Source: CAYVBN01 sp964538565 (GTDB lineage Bacteria; Pseudomonadota; Alphaproteobacteria; Rhizobiales; Xanthobacteraceae). From it: a DNA stretch of 5,815 bases. A program made the position numbers and the translations under genes. This document shows, in pieces, positions 1 through 5,606 of this stretch. The stretch lies in contig CAZIGW010000128.1 in NCBI GenBank assembly GCA_964538565.1, forward strand, positions 1-5,815, in the 5' to 3' direction. Under the pieces are notes generated by a model that was given only the letters and a program-made list of their open reading frames with translations, was not told where the DNA came from and did no database searches. Every line of letters starts with the position of its first letter. Within the stretch, counting starts at the first letter, position 1.

Positions 1-1183
1 CCGAGAAGTTCACCCCGATCACCTGGTCGTTCGGATCGCCGGTCGCGGTGGCCGGCAGCGGAAGGGCGGAGGGATCGTCGACCCGCACGACGGTGACGAC
101 ATGTTGGGTGTTGGTCGCCGTGTCCGTGTAGGTGATCTTGACCGAGTTTCCGGGGAGCAGATTGCCGACGTCGACGTCGAAGCCGGCCGGCGGGCCTGCG
201 ACGGCTGTTCCGTCCGTCGTCTTGTCGGAGAGCGCCTGCGACATGCGCGCAGCGAACTCGTCGAGCTGCGACTGCGCCTGCGGCAGGATCTGGTCGCGCA
301 TGGCGAGATAGGCGGCGATCTCGCCCGAGCGGATGGCGCCCTGCGCGATCAGGTCGGTGGACGAGCCGTTCGGATTGAACACCTTGATCGAGCCGACGCC
401 GCTCTTGTCGGGATCGCTGTTCCAGGTGGAGTTCGCGGTGATCGTGCCGCGCGGATCGAAGCTCAAGGTCGTCGCGCCCGTCGCGTCGGCGAGCTGAAAG
501 CCGTTGCCGGTGTAGACCGAGATCTGGTTGTGATCGCCCTCGATCACGCGGATGTCCATGAGCTTGGAGAGCTGGTCCACGTACTGGTCGCGCTGGTCCA
601 TCAGGGTCGCCGCGGTCGGATCGTTCGGGGCCGCCGCCACGATCTCGCGGTTGAGCTTGACGATCTGCTGGAGCGCGTCGTTCGCCTGCTGGATGTCGGT
701 CGACAGCCCCTGCTCGGCCGCCCCACGCAGCGTCTGCACAGCGTCGGTCGTCGCGTTGAGCTGCTGCGCCAGCACCTGGGCGGCGTTGAGCGCGGCCGTT
801 TGCGCCGAATAGGAATCGGGGCTCGTGGACAGCGTCTGCAGCGCGGTCGTGAAGCTGTTGAACAGCGTGTCGAGGCCCGTCGAGGAACCCGGCTGTCCGA
901 TGATCTGCTGGATCTGCTGGTAGAACTGGTCGAGCGTCGTCGTGTAGGCGCTGCCCGCGGTCTCCGAGCGCAGCTGCGTCTGCACCAGCTTGTCGAGCTC
1001 GCGGTTGATCTGGGTGGCGAGCACGCTGACCGAGCCGCCGCCGGCGGTCGCCATCTGGTCGAGCGTCTTGCGGACGTAGCCCGGCGTCTGCGCATTGGCC
1101 ACGTTTCCCGAGACGATCGCCAGTTGCGACTGCGTCACGCGCAGCCCGGCGATCGCGGCCGACAGTGCCTGGCCCAGGCTCAT
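1..1183 (-). CDS. flgK: Flagellar hook-associated protein 1 FlgK, 3' end beyond window
   Basis: FlgK is the first of the two junction proteins (FlgK, FlgL) that join the hook to the filament; it is exported by the flagellar type III system and assembles outside the cell. The frame is open from the ATG at 1183 (minus strand) to the window edge, giving 394 codons. Residues 1-40 carry the conserved N-terminal helix of rod/hook/HAP proteins, with the signature SGNVANAQTPGYVRK (25-39). Residues 60-180 are helical and rich in Q and L. DQRDQYVDQLSKLMDIRV (196-213) and SGEIAAYLAMRDQILPQ (286-302) are typical FlgK core motifs. The C-terminal helical domain is missing because the window ends. A Shine-Dalgarno GAGGGAG lies 8 bases before the ATG. 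The gene starts 50 bp after flgE on the same strand, so the two are probably co-transcribed; flgL would be expected next. Identification is from motif recognition and position. Confidence 0.95.
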   Translation of the reverse strand, partial: MSLGQALSAAIAGLRVTQSQLAIVSGNVANAQTPGYVRKTLDQMATAGGGSVSVLATQINRELDKLVQTQLRSETAGSAYTTTLDQFYQQIQQIIGQPGSSTGLDTLFNSFTTALQTLSTSPDSYSAQTAALNAAQVLAQQLNATTDAVQTLRGAAEQGLSTDIQQANDALQQIVKLNREIVAAAPNDPTAATLMDQRDQYVDQLSKLMDIRVIEGDHNQISVYTGNGFQLADATGATTLSFDPRGTITANSTWNSDPDKSGVGSIKVFNPNGSSTDLIAQGAIRSGEIAAYLAMRDQILPQAQSQLDEFAARMSQALSDKTTDGTAVAGPPAGFDVDVGNLLPGNSVKITYTDTATNTQHVVTVVRVDDPSALPLPATATGDPNDQVIGVNFS

Positions 1184-1191
1184 GGTTGCGA

Positions 1192-1198
1192 CTCCCTC
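1192..1198 (-). promoter_or_regulatory. Ribosome binding site of flgK
   Basis: On the minus strand this reads GAGGGAG, 8 bases upstream of the flgK ATG (1181-1183). It fixes the start, and the protein from this ATG begins exactly at the conserved amphipathic N-terminal helix. Confidence 0.8.
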
Positions 1199-1205
1199 GC
1201 CACGA

Positions 1206-1227
1206 CGCGCCGCCCGTCACCGGCGCG
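1206..1227 (-). other. GC-rich stem-loop between flgE and flgK
   Basis: A perfect 7-bp inverted repeat, CGCGCCG (1206-1212) and CGGCGCG (1221-1227), encloses an 8-base loop. It lies between the flgE stop (1234-1236) and the flgK ribosome binding site. No run of T follows on the minus strand, so it does not look like an intrinsic terminator. If it forms in the mRNA it could protect or process the flgE-flgK transcript. In sequence this GC-rich, chance dyads are common, so a function is only a possibility. Confidence 0.35.
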
Positions 1228-1233
1228 CGGCAC

Positions 1234-3270
1234 TCAGCGAATGACGTTCAAGAGATCCTGAACCATCTGGTTCGTCGTGGTGATGATGCGGGTGTTGGCC
1301 GAATAGGCCTGCTGGGTGACGATCAGCTTGCTGAACTCGTCGGCGATGTCCGTGTTCGAGGATTCGAGCGCCGCGCCCACCACCTTGCCGCTGGCGTTGA
1401 GCAGCGGCGGCCCCGAATCCGCGGTCGCCGCGTAGGCGCCGCCGTCGAGCTGCTTGAGGAAGTTTTCCCCGTTGAAGCTCGCCAGCGAGACTTCCGCGAG
1501 CGGGACGGTCTTGCCGTTGGTATAGGAGCCGACGACGCGGCCCTGGTCGTCGACCGAGATCGACGACAACTGGCCGGCGGCCGAGCCGTTCTGCTGGATC
1601 TGGTTGACCTGCACGGTGCCGCTGGTGTTGGCGAACTGCGTCAGGCCGTTGGCGCCGAACACCATCTGCAGGTTGCCGAGCGACAGCCCGTTGATGTTGA
1701 CGTTGTTGAGCGTCAGGCTGCCGACCGGCGGATTCATCTTGCCGTTCGTGTCGAACGTGAAGGTCGTGCCGGCGTTCATCCATGCCGCCGCCGTTCCGGT
1801 GGCGTTCGGGTCGACCTGGTAGAACATGTTCCAGGCATCGGTGTGGCCCGGCCCGAGCTCGGTGCCGTCGACCTTCGCCCAGCGGATGACGAGGTTCACC
1901 GGATTGCCGGTGCCGTCGTACGCGGTGATCGAGCCGCCCGAGACCGACTCGTTGAGGAAGTTGGTCTGGTCCGCGCCGATCACGGTGCCGTTCGAAGGAA
2001 TGGCCGTCGTCGTGACGATGCCGAACTTGTTCAACGTCACGGTGCCACCCACCGTGATCGTGTCGGTCGTGTTCTGCGCGACCAGGCTGATGTCGCCGCT
2101 CGAATTGACCGACCCGGTGACGTTCGTCAGGCCGGCGAGCGCCGTCTGCAGCCCGGCAAGCGTCGCGACCTGACCGGGGCCGCTGCCGAACGTGATGGTC
2201 TGCAGCGGGTTCGCCCCGACCGTCACCGTCAAGGTCTGGCCGGAGCTGATGCCCTGGGTCAGGAGATTGGTCGGCGTCGCCGTCGTATTGCCGTTGCCGA
2301 AGCCGAGCGTGGCGATGTCCGCGCCGCTCGGTGTCGCGTTGTCGGACACCGTGACGGTGTCGAGAAAATTGTTCGACTGGATCTGCAGTTGCCCGCTGCC
2401 GTTGAGCGAAGCCGTCACCCCCGCCGTGCCGCCGTTGATGGCGGTGATCAGGTCGCCGACGGTGGTGCCCGCGGCGGCCGTGAAGTTGACCGTCCCGGTG
2501 CCGGTCGTGACCGTGATGACGTCGCCGGTGGCGACGCCGAGCGTGGAGAGAAGCGTGCCGTTGGCGAGGCCGCTCACGGTGCCGAGCGCGAGCGCCTTCT
2601 TGTCCGCCTGCAGATTGGCGTTGATGCCCGTGATGGTCGCGAACTGGCTCGCGCCGTTGACCGGATTGGCCTGAAACAGGGCCGGGTTGAGCAGGTCGGA
2701 GCCGACCACGCCGGTGGTCGAGCTCGGCGTGCGCGGCGTCGCCGGCAGGTTCGCCTGGTACTGGATCTGCGTCGTCGCCTGCGCCGGGAAAAGACCGTTG
2801 CTGAACTGCAGCACCTGCGGAACGCTGCCGACCGGATTGCCGGTCGTGCTGTCTACCGGGATGCCCATCAGATAGTAGCCGGCGCCGTTGACCAGGAAGC
2901 CGTTCTTGTCGAGCTGAAAGTCGCCGCGCCGCGTGTAGAGGTTGACGCCGCTGAAGACCGGCAGGTTGTCGGTGAACGTCTCGGGCTTCTCGACGATGAA
3001 GTACCCCGCGCCGTTGACCGCCATGAAGGTGCTGGTTGCCGAATTCTGGATGCCGCCCTGCACGTTGTTGGTCGGGCTCGAACTCGCCAGCACGCTGCCG
3101 GCCTGCTGCTGCGTCGGCAGGTTGTCCTGCACGAGATCGGTGAAGCTCGTGTCGATGCGCTTGAACGCCGTCGTCTGCGAGTTGGCGATGTTGCCCGAGA
3201 TGTTCTGCAACGCGAAGGATTGGGCCTGCAGGCCCGACACTGCGTTATAAAGAGCGTTGAAAATACCCAT
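1234..3270 (-). CDS. flgE: Flagellar hook protein FlgE, long form (678 aa)
   Basis: FlgE polymerises into the flagellar hook, the flexible universal joint outside the cell. The start is the ATG at 3270: the protein MGIFNALYNAVSGLQAQ begins there with the family's N-terminal helix and a GGAGA ribosome binding site sits 6 bases upstream. The frame stays open 38 codons further upstream, but that stretch is arginine-rich, covers the promoter and is not hook-like. Residues 22-37 (NISGNIANSQTTAFKR) are the rod/hook signature, and MAVNGAGYFIV (83-93) plus the DxNGFLVNGAGYYLMG region (121-136) are typical FlgE. The C terminus carries AALESSNTDIADEFSKLIVTQQAYSANT, split here as 633-648 and 649-660, followed by the terminal helix. 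Salmonella FlgE is about 400 residues; the excess is a Gly/Thr/Val-rich insertion (about 225-420) described as a separate repeat entry. Cut-down variants FlgF and FlgG lack such an insertion. A sigma-54 promoter lies upstream at 3347-3361 and flgK follows after 50 bp. Confidence 0.96.
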   Translation of the reverse strand: MGIFNALYNAVSGLQAQSFALQNISGNIANSQTTAFKRIDTSFTDLVQDNLPTQQQAGSVLASSSPTNNVQGGIQNSATSTFMAVNGAGYFIVEKPETFTDNLPVFSGVNLYTRRGDFQLDKNGFLVNGAGYYLMGIPVDSTTGNPVGSVPQVLQFSNGLFPAQATTQIQYQANLPATPRTPSSTTGVVGSDLLNPALFQANPVNGASQFATITGINANLQADKKALALGTVSGLANGTLLSTLGVATGDVITVTTGTGTVNFTAAAGTTVGDLITAINGGTAGVTASLNGSGQLQIQSNNFLDTVTVSDNATPSGADIATLGFGNGNTTATPTNLLTQGISSGQTLTVTVGANPLQTITFGSGPGQVATLAGLQTALAGLTNVTGSVNSSGDISLVAQNTTDTITVGGTVTLNKFGIVTTTAIPSNGTVIGADQTNFLNESVSGGSITAYDGTGNPVNLVIRWAKVDGTELGPGHTDAWNMFYQVDPNATGTAAAWMNAGTTFTFDTNGKMNPPVGSLTLNNVNINGLSLGNLQMVFGANGLTQFANTSGTVQVNQIQQNGSAAGQLSSISVDDQGRVVGSYTNGKTVPLAEVSLASFNGENFLKQLDGGAYAATADSGPPLLNASGKVVGAALESSNTDIADEFSKLIVTQQAYSANTRIITTTNQMVQDLLNVIR
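2017..2559 (-). repeat. Two diverged tandem beta modules inside FlgE
   Basis: FlgE residues 238-325 (bases 2296-2559) and 335-418 (bases 2017-2268) follow the same pattern. Each has a short leucine segment (TLLSTLGVATGD / NLLTQGISSGQ), a strand (VITVTTGTGTVNFT / LTVTVGANPLQTITF), a helix (TVGDLITAIN / TLAGLQTALA), then GVTASLNGSGQLQIQSNN / NVTGSVNSSGDISLVAQN, the strand DTVTV / DTITV, and a closing LGFG / KFGI. The two copies are alike in layout but not in DNA, so the duplication is old. The pattern resembles the flagellin/hook IN motif found in flagellins, FliD and FlgK; that family assignment is from memory and untested. These modules are probably surface-exposed domains on the hook. Confidence 0.7.
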
Positions 3271-3276
3271 AACAGT

Positions 3277-3281
3277 TCTCC
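3277..3281 (-). promoter_or_regulatory. Ribosome binding site that decides the flgE start
   Basis: On the minus strand this reads GGAGA, 6 bases before the ATG at 3268-3270. The longer in-frame start at 3384 lies upstream of the sigma-54 promoter and would not be on the transcript from it, so the ATG at 3270 is preferred. Confidence 0.85.
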
Positions 3282-3346
3282 ACTCCGCGTCGGTCGGCCT
3301 CCCGCGCCATTTGGCGGGCCTGCGGCCGCATGCCGCCGCAGACCTC

Positions 3347-3361
3347 GCAAGCCGCGTGCCA
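3347..3361 (-). promoter_or_regulatory. Sigma-54 (RpoN) promoter of flgE
   Basis: The minus strand reads TGGCACGCGGCTTGC, which matches the sigma-54 consensus TGGCACG-N4-TTGC at every fixed position, with 10 bases between the invariant GG (-24) and GC (-12). Transcription should begin near 3335, giving a leader of about 65 bases before flgE. Sigma-54 control of the hook operon is established in Caulobacter, where the activator FlbD and IHF are required. The sequence match is observed; the activator is inferred. Confidence 0.9.
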
Positions 3362-3378
3362 AAGCAATTATGACGTGA

Positions 3379-3391
3379 TATCAATTACTTA
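3379..3391 (+). promoter_or_regulatory. Predicted IHF binding site
   Basis: TATCAATTACTTA matches the IHF consensus WATCAANNNNTTR at every fixed position. It lies in a short AT-rich patch (about 3362-3405) within very GC-rich DNA, about 50 bp upstream of the predicted flgE transcription start. This is where IHF bends DNA at sigma-54 promoters so that an upstream activator can reach the polymerase. It overlaps a 16-bp palindrome (3381-3396), which could instead be a repressor or activator site. Confidence 0.6.
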
Positions 3392-3396
3392 ATTGA
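3381..3396. repeat. 16-bp AT-rich palindrome in the flgE/moxR intergenic region
   Basis: Perfect inverted repeat TCAATTA-CT-TAATTGA (7-bp arms, 2-base centre). A further CAATTA at 3365-3370 repeats its left arm 17 bp away. It overlaps the IHF match, so the two explanations compete. The TCAAT...ATTGA arms recall FleQ-type sites of Pseudomonas, but the spacing is too wide for that consensus as I know it. Confidence 0.5.
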
Positions 3397-3425
3397 ATCG
3401 AAGATATCCGCCGCGGCGCCCGCGC

Positions 3426-3459
3426 CCGGCAAGGCCGGCCGGGTCCGGCAAATCTTGCC
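3426..3459. promoter_or_regulatory. CCGGCAA repeat cluster, candidate enhancer for the flgE promoter
   Basis: CCGGCAA occurs at 3426-3432 and again at 3445-3451, exactly 19 bp apart. The second copy is half of the inverted repeat GGCAA-ATC-TTGCC (3447-3459). The cluster lies about 90-125 bp upstream of the predicted flgE transcription start, the usual distance for binding of a sigma-54 activator. The G/C-rich dyads are reminiscent of the ftr elements bound by FlbD in Caulobacter; I recall that motif only approximately, so the match is tentative. The adjacent GCCCGG-T-CCGGGC dyad (3457-3469) may be part of the same site. Confidence 0.45.
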
Positions 3460-3479
3460 CGGTCCGGGCCTCCTCGCCT

Positions 3480-3497
3480 CGCCCGCGATCGCGGGCG
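3480..3497. repeat. 18-bp perfect GC palindrome upstream of moxR
   Basis: CGCCCGCGATCGCGGGCG reads the same on both strands. It ends 61 bp before the moxR ATG and could be an operator or a hairpin in the moxR leader. There is no T run after it, so an intrinsic terminator is unlikely. No clear sigma-70 promoter for moxR could be placed in 3498-3558. Confidence 0.5.
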
Positions 3498-3558
3498 GCG
3501 AGCCGCTTTCCCCTCGGCTGCGTGCTGCGCTACGGTCCGCGCCAAACGAGAGGCCCGC

Positions 3559-4404
3559 ATGCGTTTCGAAGGCACCAGTTCCTACGTCGCCACCAACGAT
3601 CTCACGGTCGCGGTCAACGCCGCCATCACGCTCGAGCGCCCGCTGCTGGTGAAGGGCGAGCCCGGCACCGGCAAGACCGTGCTGGCGCTCGAGGTCGCCA
3701 AAGCGCTTTCCGCGCCGCTGATCGAATGGCACGTGAAGTCGACCACCAAGGCGCTGCAGGGGCTCTACGAATACGACGCCGTCTCGCGCCTGCGCGACAG
3801 CCAGCTCGGCGATGCGCGCGTGCACGACATCCGCAACTACATCAGGCGCGGCAAGCTGTGGGAGGCCTTCGCCAGCGAGGAGCGCCCGGTGCTGCTGATC
3901 GACGAGATCGACAAGGCGGACATCGAGTTTCCCAACGACCTGCTGCAGGAACTCGACCGCATGGAGTTCTTCGTCTACGAGACCGGCGAGACCATCCGGG
4001 CGCGGCGACGGCCGGTCGTCATCATCACGTCGAACAACGAGAAGGAGCTGCCCGACGCCTTCCTGCGCCGCTGCTTCTTCCACTACATCCGCTTTCCCGA
4101 CACGGAGACGATGCGGGCGATCGTCGAGGTGCATTTTCCCGGCATCAAGCAGCGGCTCGTCGCCGAGGCGCTGCGGCTGTTCTACGAGATCCGCGAGGTG
4201 CCGGGCCTGAAGAAGAAGCCCTCGACCTCGGAGTTGCTCGACTGGCTCAAGCTGCTGATGGTCGAGGACGTCGGCCCGGAGACGCTGCGCGAGCGCGATC
4301 CCAAGAAGCTCATCCCGCCGCTACACGGAGCGCTGCTCAAAAACGAGCAGGACGTGCACCTGTTCGAGCGGCTGGCATTCATGGCGCGGCGCGAGGGGCG
4401 GTGA
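3559..4404 (+). CDS. MoxR-family AAA+ ATPase (CoxD type)
   Basis: MoxR ATPases are cytoplasmic ATP-driven chaperone-like machines that usually act with a von Willebrand factor A protein in maturing metalloenzymes or membrane complexes; CoxD serves CO dehydrogenase. The 281-residue protein is of family length and looks intact. Walker A is GEPGTGKT (33-40) and Walker B is LLIDEIDKAD (112-121). Sensor 1 is in VIITSNNEKELPDAF (154-168), followed by the candidate arginine finger RR (170-171). A helical lid follows, with STSELLDWLKLL (222-233) as the likely sensor 2 region. The start has a GAGAGG ribosome binding site 5 bases upstream (3548-3553). Members are often paired with a CoxE-like VWA gene immediately downstream; none is present here, and the DNA drops in GC right after the stop. 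No CO dehydrogenase genes are in view, so the symbol coxD is not assigned. It is transcribed away from flgE. Confidence 0.92.
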   Translation: MRFEGTSSYVATNDLTVAVNAAITLERPLLVKGEPGTGKTVLALEVAKALSAPLIEWHVKSTTKALQGLYEYDAVSRLRDSQLGDARVHDIRNYIRRGKLWEAFASEERPVLLIDEIDKADIEFPNDLLQELDRMEFFVYETGETIRARRRPVVIITSNNEKELPDAFLRRCFFHYIRFPDTETMRAIVEVHFPGIKQRLVAEALRLFYEIREVPGLKKKPSTSELLDWLKLLMVEDVGPETLRERDPKKLIPPLHGALLKNEQDVHLFERLAFMARREGR

Positions 4405-4443
4405 CTACCCACAGCGAAATCGAATTTTGACCGGTCGCAATAC

Positions 4444-4447
4444 AGGA
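4444..4447 (+). promoter_or_regulatory. Ribosome binding site supporting the ATG at 4454
   Basis: AGGA lies 6 bases upstream of the ATG at 4454. An in-frame TTG at 4427 would add nine residues (ending TGWH before the Met) but has no purine-rich site at the right distance, so 4454 is preferred. Confidence 0.6.
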
Positions 4448-4453
4448 TGGCAC

Positions 4454-5290
4454 ATGAGTACTGCGACGAATCTGTTCCTCACGTGGCTTCCGACAATCCT
4501 TTCGGGCATTTTTTTAATCGGGATGTTAATAGTCGAGAAATGGACCGAAGGTCGCATTAAACACGAGTTTGATCAAAAACTTGCTCGCATGGCGGCTGAG
4601 CTTCGGAAGAGCGAGGCGCAATTCAAGGCTGAATTGCGGTCGAGAGAGACAGAGATTTCATCCCTTCGCGACTCGGTTCTTAGCGGCCGGGCCAACAGAC
4701 AGGCCCTGCTAGATAAGAGGCGCTTTGAGGCGGTCGAGAAAATTTGGACTGCAGTGAATGATCTCGCTCAGTTGAAAGGATTGTCTGCGGCCATGGCTGT
4801 TGTGAATTTCAAAGCAGTAGCAAAGGATGCCGAGGATCCGAAAATACAGCAATTCCTCTCACTAGTTGGGGCAACGGCTCCGGCGCAAGACGCCTTGCCA
4901 AGGAATACAGCAAGAGACGAACAGCCGTTCGTCTCCGAATTGGCTTGGGCTTACTTTTCGGCCTACAAAGCGATACTATATGGGGCCTACGCACGCTACT
5001 CGATCTTACGAACCGGACTAAAAGATGCCGATCGCTATATCACCGACGAGGGCGTTCGGGAGATATTGAGGGCAGCACTGCCGCATCAACGTGGGTATAT
5101 CGACAGCAACGATCCCGGAACCTATCACTATTTGCTTGATGAGATCGAGGAGCGCCTATTGACAGAATTGCGAAAGAGCCTGGCCGGCGAGGAAGCAGAC
5201 AAAGCTGATGTGGAGCGTGCAAAGCAAATTACTGCGGCTGTTCGAAGCTCCGAACAGGAGCAACAGAAGCAGGCTACGGTTCCCAGCTAA
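4454..5290 (+). CDS. Single-pass membrane protein with coiled coil, unknown function
   Basis: I do not recognise a named family. The 278-residue protein has one hydrophobic segment near the N terminus (residues 7-27, FLTWLPTILSGIFLIGMLIV within it). Charged residues (K29, R34, K36) follow directly and there are none before it, so the C terminus is predicted to be cytoplasmic. Residues 31-78 are a strongly charged helix (KLARMAAELRKSEAQFKAEL and after) likely to form a coiled coil. LLDKRRFEAVEKIWTAVNDL (85-104) resembles a K/R-x-E-x-V/I-EKIW motif I have seen in other single-pass hypothetical proteins of accessory regions. Residues 160-190 are rich in aromatic residues (WAYFSAYKAILYGAYARY), and the tail is hydrophilic and Q/E-rich. 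No catalytic motif is visible. The start is 49 bp after moxR on the same strand, so read-through is possible. It is much lower in GC than its neighbours and uses codons such as ATA, TTA and CTA that are rare in them, which suggests transfer. Confidence 0.8.
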   Translation: MSTATNLFLTWLPTILSGIFLIGMLIVEKWTEGRIKHEFDQKLARMAAELRKSEAQFKAELRSRETEISSLRDSVLSGRANRQALLDKRRFEAVEKIWTAVNDLAQLKGLSAAMAVVNFKAVAKDAEDPKIQQFLSLVGATAPAQDALPRNTARDEQPFVSELAWAYFSAYKAILYGAYARYSILRTGLKDADRYITDEGVREILRAALPHQRGYIDSNDPGTYHYLLDEIEERLLTELRKSLAGEEADKADVERAKQITAAVRSSEQEQQKQATVPS

Positions 5291-5606
5291 ACTGCTTCGA
5301 CAAAGAAGCGAACAAGGTGGTTTGCAGCGACACGCTTCGCCAATAGCTCTGCTCAGTTCAGCTTCTCAATGGAATGAGGGATCACTTTACGTTCGTGCTA
5401 CAACACCTCCCCAAAAGGGCCCAGCTTCTTAATTCCGATCTCCACAATCTGAAATTTGGCTCGTTCAGCGTCCACGTCGAAACTCAACAATCCGCAAATC
5501 AGCGCCGAATTAAAGCAACCCTAGCCCACAGGCCTCCACGAAGAAGATTGTTTGATGCCACTCGACTTCCGCCTGAGCGGTGAGAGCACCTGCTGCGCGT
5601 GAGGAC
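5291..5606. other. Intergenic stretch without a supported gene
   Basis: No start with a ribosome binding site and convincing protein was found on either strand. Right after the stop at 5290 there is a 5-bp hairpin GCTTC/GAAGC (5294-5309, loop of 6). Its right arm, extended to GAAGCG (5305-5310), could alternatively pair with CGCTTC at 5333-5338. There is no T run, so termination is doubtful. On the minus strand, one frame from about 5520 down to 5288 is open apart from three stops, with stretches such as AERAKFQIVEIGIKKLGPFG, and might be a decayed gene. Near the right end CCGC-CTGA-GCGG (5569-5580) is a weak 4-bp hairpin downstream of the barrel gene. No tRNA, repeat array or insertion sequence is visible. 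Confidence 0.6.

Larger units (their letters stand above)
4405..5606. other. Low-GC segment, probably acquired
   Basis: GC counted on 60-base lines: 4501-4560 is 24/60, 4801-4860 is 26/60, 5161-5220 is 35/60 and 5401-5460 is 29/60. On either side, 1861-1920 is 40/60, 4261-4320 is 43/60 and 5641-5700 is 44/60. The change coincides with the moxR stop on the left and lies just before the barrel gene on the right. The heptamer GCGGTGA occurs at both ends (4398-4404, containing the moxR stop, and 5577-5583). No transposase, integrase, tRNA or terminal inverted repeat is visible, so the mode of arrival is unknown. Confidence 0.65.

Noticed and set aside
101..1261. 386-codon open frame on the plus strand
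   Set aside because: Antisense shadow of flgK, with the same Arg/Val-rich composition and no family motif.
1165..3378. 737-codon open frame on the plus strand
   Set aside because: It lies antisense to flgE, and the predicted protein is a monotonous R/V/D/A/G-rich sequence. This is the usual mirror of a GC-rich gene; the minus strand encodes an unmistakable hook protein.
3485..3492. GCGATCGC octamer (same as the cyanobacterial HIP1 repeat)
   Set aside because: It is simply the centre of the longer 18-bp palindrome, and nothing else in the window suggests a cyanobacterium.
3381..3575. Small 64-codon minus-strand frame in the intergenic region
   Set aside because: Composed almost entirely of Arg, Ala, Pro and Gly, and it covers the proposed regulatory elements; no ribosome binding site supports it.
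3385..4134. 249-codon open frame on the minus strand
   Set aside because: Antisense shadow of the MoxR ATPase gene, whose Walker A and B motifs are on the plus strand.
4414..4428. Possible terminator hairpin after moxR
   Set aside because: The stem is six pairs including a G-T pair with a 3-base loop and no T run after it; too weak to call.
3393..4430. 345-codon plus-strand frame overlapping moxR
   Set aside because: Arginine/alanine-rich out-of-frame translation of moxR; the frame starting at 3559 carries all AAA+ motifs.
4427..4453. TTG start for the membrane protein nine codons upstream
   Set aside because: The ATG at 4454 has AGGA six bases before it and places the hydrophobic segment at the usual distance from the N terminus; the TTG has no such site.
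5374..5583. 69-codon plus-strand frame in the low-GC region
   Set aside because: No Shine-Dalgarno at the expected distance and no recognisable motif; part of it mirrors the possible decayed minus-strand frame.
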